41,968 nucleotides of DNA from an uncultured bacterium (GCA_902802945.1 CADCOC010000034.1:1-41968), one strand, 5' to 3'. Positions 34,251 through 41,559 are shown, counted from the first letter of the stretch. Numbers and translations are program-made. Notes: generated by a model from the sequence alone, not told the origin.

Positions 34251-35213
34251 ATGAACGAGCAACTGAACAAGATGAAGGCAGCGATTGAGGCGCGGGTGAA
34301 GGCCGAGCCGGGGAACGCGGGGGCGTGGCGCGAGCTCGCGCAGGTGAAGATGATGCTGGGCGATGTTGACGGCGCGGAGAACGACTGCATCGAGTGCCTG
34401 CGCATCGATCCGAACAACGGGCCGGGGCTTGTCCTGATGGGCAACCTGCTGACGAACAGCAAGCACGACGACGCGGCGGCGGAGGAGTACTATGCCCGCG
34501 CCGTCGCCGCCGACCCGGACTCCGCGTCCGCCCACGCCAACTACGGGACGCTTCTCCTCAAGCGCGGCGAAAGGATGAAGGCGCTCACGGAGCTGCGCAG
34601 GAGCATCGAGATCGATCCGAAGCAGTGCGTGGCGCACTACATGCTGGCGCAGTGCTACGTGATGATGGAGGACTGGCATTCGGCATGGATCATGGCGAAT
34701 GAGGCGTTGGAGCGCGGCGAGGTCGGGTTCGAGGACGCGGCCAACTTCGCGCGCATCCGCGACGGTCTTTTCAGGATCAGGGCCAACGCTGCCGCGAAGG
34801 GCGGTGCAAAGCCACCGGCGCGGGGCGAGAAGGCGATGGAGCAGGCACTTCGCCAGAGCGCGTTCGACCGGAAGCACGCGGCGAGCGATCCGACCGTCAA
34901 CATGATGATGGCGATGTACATGCTGGACGCGATGCGACGGTTCGACAAAATGCCGTCGGACCAGGTCAAGGCAGTCGCCAGCGAGATCGCCGTGGTCGGC
35001 ACGCGCGGTATCAGCACGGCGAAGGACGCGGTCTACACGCTGAAGACGATTCCCGGCGAGGAATTCTCCGGCTACCGTCTTCTCGCCAACTACTATGTCT
35101 CGTGGGCGCGGGCGTTTCCCGAACATCTCGCGAAGATCGGCCTTCCGTTCGACGACGCCTACGCGCTCGCGATGCAGATGCATAATCCGCCGCAGTCAGA
35201 AACGCCCAAATGA
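34251..35213 (+). CDS. Tetratricopeptide-repeat protein
   Basis: A 320-aa soluble protein without a signal peptide. Four or so TPR units occupy residues ~5-150 (NAGAWRELAQVKMMLGDVDG, GPGLVLMGNLL, SASAHANYGTLLLKRGERMK, CVAHYMLAQCYVMMEDWHSA). The remainder is helical without a known motif. TPRs bind partner proteins; none can be named. AGAAGGAGAC lies before the ATG. The 138 bp before it hold nothing I recognise. Confidence 0.75.
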   Translation: MNEQLNKMKAAIEARVKAEPGNAGAWRELAQVKMMLGDVDGAENDCIECLRIDPNNGPGLVLMGNLLTNSKHDDAAAEEYYARAVAADPDSASAHANYGTLLLKRGERMKALTELRRSIEIDPKQCVAHYMLAQCYVMMEDWHSAWIMANEALERGEVGFEDAANFARIRDGLFRIRANAAAKGGAKPPARGEKAMEQALRQSAFDRKHAASDPTVNMMMAMYMLDAMRRFDKMPSDQVKAVASEIAVVGTRGISTAKDAVYTLKTIPGEEFSGYRLLANYYVSWARAFPEHLAKIGLPFDDAYALAMQMHNPPQSETPK

Positions 35214-35233
35214 TGCGTGTGGCGGCTCTATCC

Positions 35234-35279
35234 TTTGCGCGGTACGTCACATATTTGAATATGTGACGTACCGCGCAAA
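35234..35279. repeat. Long palindrome family A, copy 1 (22-bp arms)
   Basis: A perfect inverted repeat: 35,234-35,255 pairs with 35,258-35,279 around a 2-base centre. The left arm begins TTTGCGCGGTACGTCACAT. Related copies lie at 37,846 and 39,427, each with a few changes in the right arm. Confidence 0.93.
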
Positions 35280-35289
35280 AAGCATCCAG

Positions 35290-35368
35290 CAACGGGCGAG
35301 ACGCCCGTTGTCCCAGTGCGCCGCCAAGATGGCGGCTCTCCCAGTTAGTGCGCCGCCAAGATGGCGGC
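35290..35368. repeat. Palindromes B and C behind family A
   Basis: B: CAACGGGCG-AGA-CGCCCGTTG (35,290-35,310). C: GCCGCC-AAGAT-GGCGGC at 35,320-35,336 and again at 35,352-35,368, joined by CCCAGTTAGTGC. The order A-B-C is repeated at 37,846-37,940. The 266-bp interval 35,214-35,479 is mostly these elements plus a TAGAAT box at 35,454. Confidence 0.88.
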
Positions 35369-35479
35369 TTTCCATGCGGCCGCGACGGAGCGCGACCCTC
35401 CCGCGAGATGCTCGTTCCGAAAATGCGGTGTCGCATACGGGCGGTATATATGGTAGAATAACGCCTCGGAGAAAAAGGC

Positions 35480-37330
35480 ATGACTATCGAAGAACTCAAG
35501 AAACTAATCGCCGACGACGAGGGCGAGACGGTGGAGGTGAAGGAGACCACCGGACAGCGCGTCGACGCCTGTGAGACGCTGTGCGCGTTTCTGAACAAGG
35601 ACGGTGGGTCGGTCGTGTTCGGCGTGACGAAGAAAGGCAAGCTGACAGGGCAGCTCGTTTCCGACAAGACGAAGCGCGAGTTGTTCGAGGTTTTCGCCAA
35701 GTTCGAGCCGTCGCCGGACATAGCCGTGGACTGGGTGGATGTCGATGCGACGCATCAGGCAATCGTTTGTACGGTTCCTTGCGGGAACGAGCGCCCGTAT
35801 GTGTACGATGGCCGTCCCTACAAGCGCGTACAGTCTTCGACGACGGTGATGAAAAGGGAAGAGTACAACCGCATGTTGAAGGAGCGGCGTGGATTTGAAA
35901 GCCCGTGGGAGGCAATGCCCAATCCAGAGTTGACGCTCGACGATATCGATCTTGAAGAGGTCAGGCGGACGGCACGGAAGGCCATGCAGATGGGGCGGCT
36001 TGACGTCTCTGTGAATACGGAGGACGCACTTGGTCTGCTGGACCATTTTAAACTTCGCGAGAACGGGGTGTTGCTGAATGGCGCGGCGGTTCTCTTTGGT
36101 AACGACAAGTCAGTTCGCTATTTGCAACTTGAAGTCAAGATGGGGTGGTTCCGCGGGACGACGGATCGCGAGTTCCTCGACAACCGCCATGTCAGCGGAA
36201 ACATCTTCAAGCTGATGGATGAGGCGATGGCGTTCTGCTTCAAGCACTTGAACCTTTCTGCGAAGATCGGCGGCAAGCTGGAGCGCGACGAGGCTCTTGA
36301 AGTGCCGGCTGCGGCACTCCGCGAGGCGCTTGTAAATGCTTTCGCCCATCGCGAGTACGGTGATACCCGAACCGTGTATCTTGCCGTATACGCTGACCGG
36401 GTGGAAATCAAAAGCCCTGGCGGATTCCCGACTTCGTTTGACATGGAACGCCTCTACGATCCGCCGGTTTGCGATTCCAATCCACGCAACCCGCGCATTG
36501 CCCATGTGCTATATCTCTGCAAGATGATTGAGACGTGGGGACGTGGCCTTGGCGTAATCGCGAAGGAATGTGCTCGGGCGGGACTGCCCTTGCCTGTGAC
36601 TACGATGCGCTGGGGTTACGCAGTCACGACGTTCAGGCGACCGAAGATTGACGCATCTGGATCAAATCTGGATCAAGATCTGGATCGCGCTGATTCAGAT
36701 CCGATCCAGATAGATTCATGTCCTGACGGAAACCTTGCGCGACGCCTGTTGTCGACCATTCGGCGTAATCCGCTTATTTCCCGTAAACTCCTTGCGGTAG
36801 AATTGAGCGTTAGCGAGCGAAAGATACGCGATTCCTTGAGGATTTTAAAGGATTCTGGCGTGATTGCACGTCAGGGCCCCGACCACGGCGGTATATGGCG
36901 CATATCGAGGCGCGTTGCTCCGAACGGTGACGTGAGTCATGGAGCGAGCGAGGTTGCAGAAAACATCGATCAGGTTGCAGAAAAGGTTGCAGAACAGCAG
37001 GGTGAGGTTGCAGAAAAGTATACAGAAAACCGCAGGGAGTATACAGAAAAACCGAATGAGTATACAGAAAAGTATACAGAAAAGCAGACAGAAAAAAGTG
37101 GCGAGTATACAGAAAACATGGCCCAAAGCATAGCCAATCTGACAGAAACGGAAGAGCGGATAGTTGCTATCTTGCGGCAAAATAAGTTTGCGACGCAAGG
37201 GGGAATATCCGCGCAGCTTGGAATTACCAGAACGTATATAACGAAAATCATGGGAGGTCTCCAATCCCGCAACATAATCCGCCGCATCGGCCCTGACAAA
37301 GGGGGCTATTGGGAGGTACTACCGCAATAA
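35480..37330 (+). CDS. Schlafen-AlbA/ATPase/wHTH protein (intact member)
   Basis: A 616-aa protein of the family long annotated as RecG-like or divergent-AAA regulators. Residues 1-120 form the Schlafen AlbA_2 domain (ETVEVKETTG, FLNKDGGSVVFGV). Residues ~240-400 form a GHKL-type ATPase (ALREALVNAFAHREYG, VEIKSPGGFPTSFD, ETWGRGLGVIAKECARAG). A winged helix (LLAVELSVSERKIRDSLRIL) lies at ~435-475, then a linker of repeated YTEK/VAEK units at ~492-555 and a second winged helix (GGISAQLGITRTYITKIMGG). Probably a nucleotide-sensing DNA-binding regulator; substrate unknown. AAAAAGG is 6 bases before the ATG. It is the full-length reference for the two deleted paralogs at 14.6-16.6 kb. Confidence 0.8.
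   Translation: MTIEELKKLIADDEGETVEVKETTGQRVDACETLCAFLNKDGGSVVFGVTKKGKLTGQLVSDKTKRELFEVFAKFEPSPDIAVDWVDVDATHQAIVCTVPCGNERPYVYDGRPYKRVQSSTTVMKREEYNRMLKERRGFESPWEAMPNPELTLDDIDLEEVRRTARKAMQMGRLDVSVNTEDALGLLDHFKLRENGVLLNGAAVLFGNDKSVRYLQLEVKMGWFRGTTDREFLDNRHVSGNIFKLMDEAMAFCFKHLNLSAKIGGKLERDEALEVPAAALREALVNAFAHREYGDTRTVYLAVYADRVEIKSPGGFPTSFDMERLYDPPVCDSNPRNPRIAHVLYLCKMIETWGRGLGVIAKECARAGLPLPVTTMRWGYAVTTFRRPKIDASGSNLDQDLDRADSDPIQIDSCPDGNLARRLLSTIRRNPLISRKLLAVELSVSERKIRDSLRILKDSGVIARQGPDHGGIWRISRRVAPNGDVSHGASEVAENIDQVAEKVAEQQGEVAEKYTENRREYTEKPNEYTEKYTEKQTEKSGEYTENMAQSIANLTETEERIVAILRQNKFATQGGISAQLGITRTYITKIMGGLQSRNIIRRIGPDKGGYWEVLPQ
36951..37118 (+). repeat. Short-repeat linker in the AlbA/wHTH gene
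   Basis: Four GGTTGCAGAAAA-type units are followed by six or so AGTATACAGAAAA-type units, all in frame (VAEK, YTEK). The 12-15-bp units are conserved in DNA more closely than coding alone would need. Confidence 0.8.
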
Positions 37331-37362
37331 ATTGTCCACAAGCGAACAAGACTGAAAGTCGA

Positions 37363-37827
37363 ATGATTGAGATCGAGAGAAAGTTTCTGGTGGAGGGCGA
37401 TGCGTGGCGCGGCTTGGCCGAGCCGGTGCGCATCCGCCAAGGGTATGTGCCGACGAAGGACGGCACGACGGTGCGGGTGAGGGTGGTTGGGGGCAAGGCG
37501 TTCATCACGTTGAAGGATCGTGCCGTCGGGCTTGTGCGCCACGAGTTCGAGTATTCGATTCCGGTTGGAGATGCCGAGACGATCCTCGATACGATGTGCG
37601 GGGATATTGTGGAGAAGAACCGCTACCGCATTCCGGCAAAAGAGCCGGGGTTGGTTTGGGAGGTGGATGAGTTCTTTGGTGATAACGCCCCGCTCGTCAC
37701 GGCGGAGATCGAACTGCCGGACGAGAAGACGATTGTTCAGTTGCCAGATTGGATTGGCCTTGAAGTTACCAACGACCATCGCTACAAGAACAACAACCTC
37801 GCCGTACATCCGTTTTCGGAATGGTAA
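37363..37827 (+). CDS. CYTH-domain protein (triphosphate tunnel metalloenzyme)
   Basis: A 154-aa protein. IEIERKFLV at residues 2-10 is the ExExK signature, followed by the beta strands of the tunnel (IRQGYVP, VRVRVVGGKAFITLK, WEVDEF, TAEIELP) and the closing LGLEVT-like IGLEVTND and YKNNNLA. These enzymes act on triphosphate compounds (inorganic triphosphate, thiamine triphosphate, sometimes adenylate cyclase). The short single-domain form resembles YgiF-like/NeuTTM phosphatases. ATG at 37,363, 32 bp after the AlbA gene, without a strong ribosome site. Confidence 0.85.
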   Translation: MIEIERKFLVEGDAWRGLAEPVRIRQGYVPTKDGTTVRVRVVGGKAFITLKDRAVGLVRHEFEYSIPVGDAETILDTMCGDIVEKNRYRIPAKEPGLVWEVDEFFGDNAPLVTAEIELPDEKTIVQLPDWIGLEVTNDHRYKNNNLAVHPFSEW

Positions 37828-37845
37828 TCGGAATGCACCTCCCCC

Positions 37846-38005
37846 TTGCGCGGTACGTCACATATCTGAATATGTGACGTAGCGGGTAAAAGGCATCCTG
37901 CAACGGGCGAGGCACCCCAGTACGCCGCCAAGATGGCGGCTTTCCCAGTTAGTGCGGCCCGCTCGGCGAGCGGGCCCTGCCATTTAGGCCGCGACAAGCG
38001 CGGCC
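37846..38005. repeat. Composite palindrome cluster A-(B)-C-D-E
   Basis: Family A copy 2 (37,846-37,888), a half B unit (CAACGGGCGAGGC), C (37,924-37,940), then GGCCCGCTC-GGC-GAGCGGGCC (37,956-37,976) and GGCCGCG-ACAAG-CGCGGCC (37,987-38,005). The first 110 bp match 35,234-35,377. Together with the sites at 38,075-38,160 this accounts for most of the 365-bp interval 37,828-38,192. Confidence 0.88.
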
Positions 38006-38074
38006 GCTCCCGCTGTGGCTTGCATGGGCGCTCGTTTTTCCATAACGGGCTGGATGTCGGTTGTATCGGTTTTG

Positions 38075-38123
38075 AGACATTTCTGATACAAAACTTAGAC
38101 AAAAATTAGACATTTCTCATACA
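38075..38123 (+). promoter_or_regulatory. Two direct repeats upstream of the ORF6N gene
   Basis: AGACATTTCTGATACA (38,075-38,090) and AGACATTTCTCATACA (38,108-38,123), one mismatch in 16, 33 bp apart (about three helical turns), 32 bp upstream of the TATAAT at 38,155. Likely a regulator binding pair. Confidence 0.6.
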
Positions 38124-38154
38124 GTTGCGTTGCAACTTCCGCGCCGCAGTTTGG

Positions 38155-38160
38155 TATAAT
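38155..38160 (+). promoter_or_regulatory. -10 box of the ORF6N gene
   Basis: A perfect TATAAT with a possible TTGCAA -35 at 38,130-38,135 (19-bp spacer). The GTG start lies 32 bp downstream. Confidence 0.55.
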
Positions 38161-38192
38161 CTTGCGCGTCAGGACTGAAAGCGAACTATGCA

Positions 38193-39239
38193 GTGAAGAA
38201 AAAGACAGATCGGGATGTCGATGCAACTGAAGCTTCGGCGGTGCCAGACGTTTCCAGCCATGCGACGTCGTCGTCCGCAGGGGCGGTCATTGAACCAATG
38301 TGTGTTGACGCCATACGCTCGCGAATTCTTACGATTCGCGGCATGCAGGTCATGCTTGCATCTGATTTGGCTTTGCTTTACAATGTGCCCACAAAGCGAC
38401 TGAACGAGCAAGTTAAACGAAACATCGACCGTTTTCCCGAAAGGTTCATGTTTCAACTCACGGCCGAGGATGTGGCAGATTTGAGGTCGCAATTTGCGAC
38501 CTCAAACTCCGCGATGGGTTTTCGCGATTCTGTTTTGAGGTCGCAATTTGCGACCTCAAAGCGTGGCGGTGTCCGCTATCTTCCGTATGCGTTCACGGAG
38601 CATGGAATCATCATGCTTGCTTCCGTATTGAACTCGTCAACGGCAGTTGCGGCTTCGGTGCGTATCACGGATGCGTTTGTCGCCATGCGTCGTGCTCTTG
38701 CGTCCATCGCGCCGCTGCTTGCCCGCATTGAGGCGACAGACAGACGGCAAATCGCAGACCAGGCAAAGAACGACGCCAATCAGGTCCGCAACGAAGAGCG
38801 ATTCAAGCTGATACTGGATGCGATGCAGGACAAGCGTTTCCCGCCTCAGAAGGTGTTCTACGACGGACAGATATACGATGCGTTCGAGCAGATGAAGAAG
38901 TTCGTGCGCATGGCACGGACGGAACTGATCGTCATCGACCCGTACTTCGCCGACTCGGTGCTGCCACTTATGGCGCAGAAGCGGCAGGGCGTGCAGGTGC
39001 TCGTGGTGAAGAACTCCCGGAACAAGCTGCTCCACGCCGTCGATGTGGCGCAGTTCAATGCCCAGTACGGAAACTCGCTGACGGTCAGGACTTCCGACAA
39101 GTTCCACGACCGCTTTCTCGTAATCGACAAGACGGTGCTCATACACGTGGGCGCGTCGCTGAACCACCTCGGCAAGAAGTGTTTTGCCTTCTCGTCAATG
39201 GACAAGTCCAACATCCCCGACATCGTGGCGAAGATATGA
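38193..39239 (+). CDS. ORF6N-domain DNA-binding protein with PLD-like C-terminal region
   Basis: A 348-aa protein. Residues ~40-150 are an ORF6N/KilA-N-type domain of phage origin (IRGMQVMLASDLALLYNVPT, LNEQVKRNIDRFPERFMFQL, YAFTEHGIIMLASVLNS). Residues ~210-345 include LIVIDPYFADSVLPLM and KFHDRFLVIDK, resembling a phospholipase-D/HKD-like fold with an HD rather than HKD centre; nuclease activity is uncertain. GTG 38,193 is the only start with the full domain; a nearby ATG at 38,188 stops after two codons. A 27-bp palindrome occurs twice inside the gene. Proteins of this type are found in prophages and defense islands. Confidence 0.8.
   Translation: MKKKTDRDVDATEASAVPDVSSHATSSSAGAVIEPMCVDAIRSRILTIRGMQVMLASDLALLYNVPTKRLNEQVKRNIDRFPERFMFQLTAEDVADLRSQFATSNSAMGFRDSVLRSQFATSKRGGVRYLPYAFTEHGIIMLASVLNSSTAVAASVRITDAFVAMRRALASIAPLLARIEATDRRQIADQAKNDANQVRNEERFKLILDAMQDKRFPPQKVFYDGQIYDAFEQMKKFVRMARTELIVIDPYFADSVLPLMAQKRQGVQVLVVKNSRNKLLHAVDVAQFNAQYGNSLTVRTSDKFHDRFLVIDKTVLIHVGASLNHLGKKCFAFSSMDKSNIPDIVAKI
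38480..38560. repeat. Twice-repeated 27-bp perfect palindrome inside the ORF6N gene
   Basis: TTTGAGGTCGCAA-T-TTGCGACCTCAAA at 38,480-38,506 and again at 38,534-38,560, 54 bp (18 codons) apart. Both are read as LRSQFATS in frame. Confidence 0.95.
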
Positions 39240-39360
39240 GGTACGAGCTTTGGAAATGACAGTGAATTTCCAGATGCTTGGCAATGCGGCGCTGATGTGG
39301 AATGCCTTGACTTGGGTAGATGAGAAAGGGGCGAGTGGGTTGAGGTGATTTTCTCTTTGG

Positions 39361-39419
39361 CCGGACGGAGGCGTCAGGGGCTGTAAACCCCAAGTCAGAA
39401 ATGGCGTGCCTCAGTCCGG
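39361..39419. other. Strong nested hairpin after the ORF6N gene
   Basis: CCGGAC/GTCCGG (39,361-39,366 with 39,414-39,419) and GAGGC/GCCTC (39,368-39,372 with 39,408-39,412) enclose a GGGG-CTGTAAA-CCCC stem-loop. It may end the ORF6N transcript. The rest of 39,240-39,498 holds a 30-codon open frame (39,256-39,348) that I do not recognise, and repeat family A copy 3. Confidence 0.55.
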
Positions 39420-39426
39420 CTCTTCC

Positions 39427-39470
39427 TTTGCGCGGTACGTCACATATCGCAATATTTGACGTAGCGGGCA
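39427..39470. repeat. Long palindrome family A, copy 3
   Basis: The left arm TTTGCGCGGTACGTCACAT is intact; the right arm (ATATTTGACGTAGCGGGCA) has several changes. No B or C element follows. Confidence 0.8.
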
Positions 39471-39485
39471 GGATGGAAGGGCAGA

Positions 39486-39551
39486 CGACATCGAGGGCTT
39501 GTCGGGAAATGCAGAGCCAGTAGCCCTACCCAACGACAAGCCCCGATGTCG
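39486..39551. repeat. Inverted repeat at the 5' edge of the Thg1 fragment
   Basis: CGACATCGAGGGCTTGTCG (39,486-39,504) pairs with CGACAAGCCCCGATGTCG (39,534-39,551) apart from one bulged base. The loop contains GTAGCCCTACC, related to the ends of the G+C-rich elements. Confidence 0.8.
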
Positions 39552-39558
39552 GCCGACA

Positions 39559-39829
39559 GTGAAGCTTGTCCGCCGCCTGCCGATGATCGTTCGGATTGAC
39601 GGCAAGGCGTTTCATTCCTGGACGAAGAAGTCGGGTTGCGTCCGACCGTTCGACCATACGTTCATCGACATGATGTCCGGGCTGGCGCAGTACCTCTGCG
39701 AGAACATCGGCGGGGCGGAACTGGCCTACGGGCAGTCGGACGAGATATCCATTCTCGTGAGGGACGATCAGAACGTCGACACGGATGCGTGGTTCGACAA
39801 GCGGTTATGGGTGAAATCGACTTTGGGGA
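39559..39829 (+). pseudogene. tRNA(His) guanylyltransferase-like (Thg1) fragment
   Basis: LPMIVRIDGKAFHSWTKKSG, PFDHTFIDMMSGLAQYLCEN and AELAYGQSDEISILVRDDQN are the catalytic core motifs of Thg1-like 3'-5' nucleotide-adding enzymes (the metal-binding D in RIDGKAFH, and the QSDEIS acidic pair). Similarity ends after DAWFD near 39,803. The usual N-terminal helix and the whole C-terminal half (about 150 residues) are missing, and the frame runs into the antisense of tRNA-Pro. It is therefore a core fragment cut at both ends, with an inverted repeat at the left edge and the tRNA 3' end at the right. Confidence 0.75.
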
Positions 39830-39906
39830 TGGTCGGAGCGGAGGGATTTGAACCCTCGGCCTTTTGGTCCCGAACCAAACGCGCTACCAGACTGCGCTAC
39901 GCTCCG
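39830..39906 (-). tRNA. tRNA-Pro (anticodon CGG)
   Basis: Complete cloverleaf on the minus strand: acceptor CGGAGCG/CGCTCCG, D arm GCGC...GCGC, anticodon stem TTTGG/CCAAA around loop TTCGGGA (anticodon CGG), T arm GAGGG-TTCAAAT-CCCTC, discriminator A, and an encoded CCA (39,830-39,832). Its 3' end faces the broken Thg1 gene and the accessory region, the usual side for island integration. Confidence 0.95.
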
Positions 39907-39948
39907 AAAGGAAGACGGCGAATAGTATACTCTTTTCGGGCGCGCGCG

Positions 39949-41021
39949 TCAATGGGCAAACTTACGCAAAAGTTCGGCGTTGGACGTAAACACCATTATG
40001 GGGCGCCCGCGTGGGCATACGTATGGCATGCGCGTGCGAGCGAGTTCCTCTACAAGCTGCGTGGCTGCCTCAGGGGTAAGCTGGAGGTTGGCACGGGAGT
40101 AGGAGCGCGCCACGCTGCGGGCCACGAGTTCGTCGCGCCAGCGCGCGCCACCGCGCGATGAGCCAGCCTCCGCGATGTCGGCGGCGATTGAGGCGAGCAT
40201 GGCGGGTACGTCGCATCCTGCAAGTAGCGCGGGCACAGCGTCGACTTTCCACGTGTCGCGTCCGAACTCCTCCACGGTGAAGCCCACGGCTTGCAGCTCT
40301 GAGAGGAAATTGCGAATGCGCGCCGACTCGGAAGGAGGCAACGTGACGGTCTCTGGGATGAGGAGTGGCTGCGTGAGCGCCTCGTGCGCATCGATGAGAC
40401 GTTCGTATGCGATGCGCTCACGCGCGGCGCGGGGGTTGAGTGTGACGAGACCGGCGTCGGTTTCCAGCAGCACCCAGCCAGAGCCGGTCTGCGCGAGGAA
40501 CTTGAACCAGCGCCATGGGCCGGTGGCGGTTTGGATGGGGGTGGTGGATGCGGGCGCGGGAGATGTTGGGGTGGCGGGCGTCTCGCCCGCAACTTGGGCG
40601 TCGCGCTTAAGCGCGACCTCAGGCACGGATGGCGTGACGGGGGGGAGGGAGGGTTGGAAGGGGGCCGTGAAGGGTGCGGGCGGGGATGCGGGCGGGACGC
40701 CCGCATCTAATTTGCGGGCGCTGAGGCCCGCCACCCCGATGCTGTCTGGGCCCGACATTTCTTGGCCCGCCACCCCGATGTTGTCTGTGCCCACCATTTC
40801 TGGGGACGATTCTCTACCCCTTCCATTTTGCGGAGCGAAGGCGGCTAGAAGAGCATCGCGCACGTCTGCGGAACGGCGGAAGCGCACCTCGCGCTTGGAT
40901 GGGTGTACGTTGACATCCACTTGTTCCGGCGGCAAATCAATGAACAACACGACCGCCGGTCGTGCTTCGGCGCGCTGGCGGGGATAGGCTTCGCGGAGCG
41001 TGCGCTCATCCAGCTCCGCGC
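39949..41021 (-). pseudogene. mutL: 5'-truncated DNA mismatch repair gene mutL
   Basis: The C-terminal ~355 residues of MutL. From ERTLREAYPRQR through FIDLPPEQVDVNVHPSKREVRF (end of the N-terminal GHKL/S5 unit), then a long linker, then the dimerisation domain (WVLLETDAGLVTLNPRAARERIAYE, CPRGRPIMVF). The DQHA endonuclease motif is replaced by NPRA, so it is of the non-nicking type. The N-terminal ~300 residues with the ATP site are absent: at ~41,021 the sequence changes to an AAA ATPase gene on the other strand. The linker contains palindromes (40,574, 40,600, 40,685) and a 39-bp in-frame tandem repeat (40,725-40,802). It lies 42 bp from tRNA-Pro. Confidence 0.85.
40574..40802. repeat. Palindromes and tandem repeat in the mutL linker
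   Basis: GCGGGCG-TCT-CGCCCGC (40,574-40,590), GTCGCGCTTAAGCGCGAC (40,600-40,617), GATGCGGGCG-GGA-CGCCCGCATC (40,685-40,707), then two 39-bp units starting GGCCCGCCACCCCGATG (40,725 and 40,764). All keep the mutL frame open. Confidence 0.85.
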
Positions 41022-41023
41022 TG

Positions 41024-41376
41024 GCGGCTACCTGCTCATCGACGAAATTGGGGCTGGGCTTAGCCAGTCTCTCGTCATGACCATAATCCAGCTCTTCCAG
41101 TCGCCAGTAACCAACCCGCATGGCGCTCAGCTCATTTTCACGACGAGCTATGTCGAACTGTTGGACTTCCTGCCAAGGAAGGATAGCGTGTATCTGCTCG
41201 TGAGGAACAAGGGGTTCAACACCGAGGTGGTAAAGTACTCCGACCGCATCAGCCACATCGAGAAGAGCAAGAAAAGCGAGGTCGTACTCGCAAACGTCAT
41301 AGCAGGCTCCTTGCCAAGCTATCCAGAAGTCCAGGGCATGCGCGCGTATGCGAGGGAGTTCATACGCGGGAAATAA
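41024..41376 (+). pseudogene. 3' fragment of an AAA-family ATPase gene
   Basis: GGYLLIDEIGAGLSQSLVMT is the Walker B region, followed by LIFTTSYVELLDFLPRKDSV and VYLLVRNKGFNTEVVKYSDRI, the C-terminal end of an ATP-binding AAA_15/AAA_21-type protein found in abortive-infection and overcoming-lysogenization-defect-like systems. The Walker A half is missing; the reading frame to the left is antisense mutL. The stop is TAA at 41,374. Both genes are broken at the same point (~41,010-41,024). Confidence 0.75.
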
Positions 41377-41411
41377 GAAGACGGAGGCATTCGCGCCTCA
41401 AATCGAGACAC

Positions 41412-41483
41412 ATGCTCATCAGTTGCGAGGGGAAGGATGAGAGGGCAGTAGAGTGGCTTTCGTGTGCCGTACGCCGAAGATAG
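41412..41483 (+). other. Possible remnant of a second gene after the ATPase fragment
   Basis: An open frame of 23 codons, MLISCEGKDERAVEWL..., recalls the start of TOPRIM/RloB-type partners (IvcEG...E) that often follow such ATPase genes. It ends at once, so it is a relic or coincidence. The rest of 41,377-41,559 holds only the hairpin below. Confidence 0.25.
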
Positions 41484-41497
41484 CAACACACCTCAGC

Positions 41498-41535
41498 AAA
41501 GGGCCGGGACCCTCATAGCAGGGATCCCGGCCCTT
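41498..41535 (-). terminator. Strong hairpin, likely bidirectional terminator
   Basis: AAAGGGCCGGGA..CCCT pairs with AGGGATCCCGGCCCTT around CATAGC with one bulged base. It lies 24 bp after the minus-strand gene at 41,560 and 122 bp after the ATPase fragment; T residues flank it on the minus-strand side. Confidence 0.6.
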
Positions 41536-41559
41536 CCAGACAAATGGTCGTTGGTCTGG

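Noticed and set aside
39368..39412. Stem-loop with CTGTAAA, the loop sequence of tRNA-Tyr
   Set aside because: No acceptor, D or T arm with GTTCGAA can be formed around it; it is better read as a nested hairpin.
39949..41256. A 435-aa mutL frame extending to 41,256
   Set aside because: Residues before ERTLREAYP are antisense of the ATPase fragment, not MutL.
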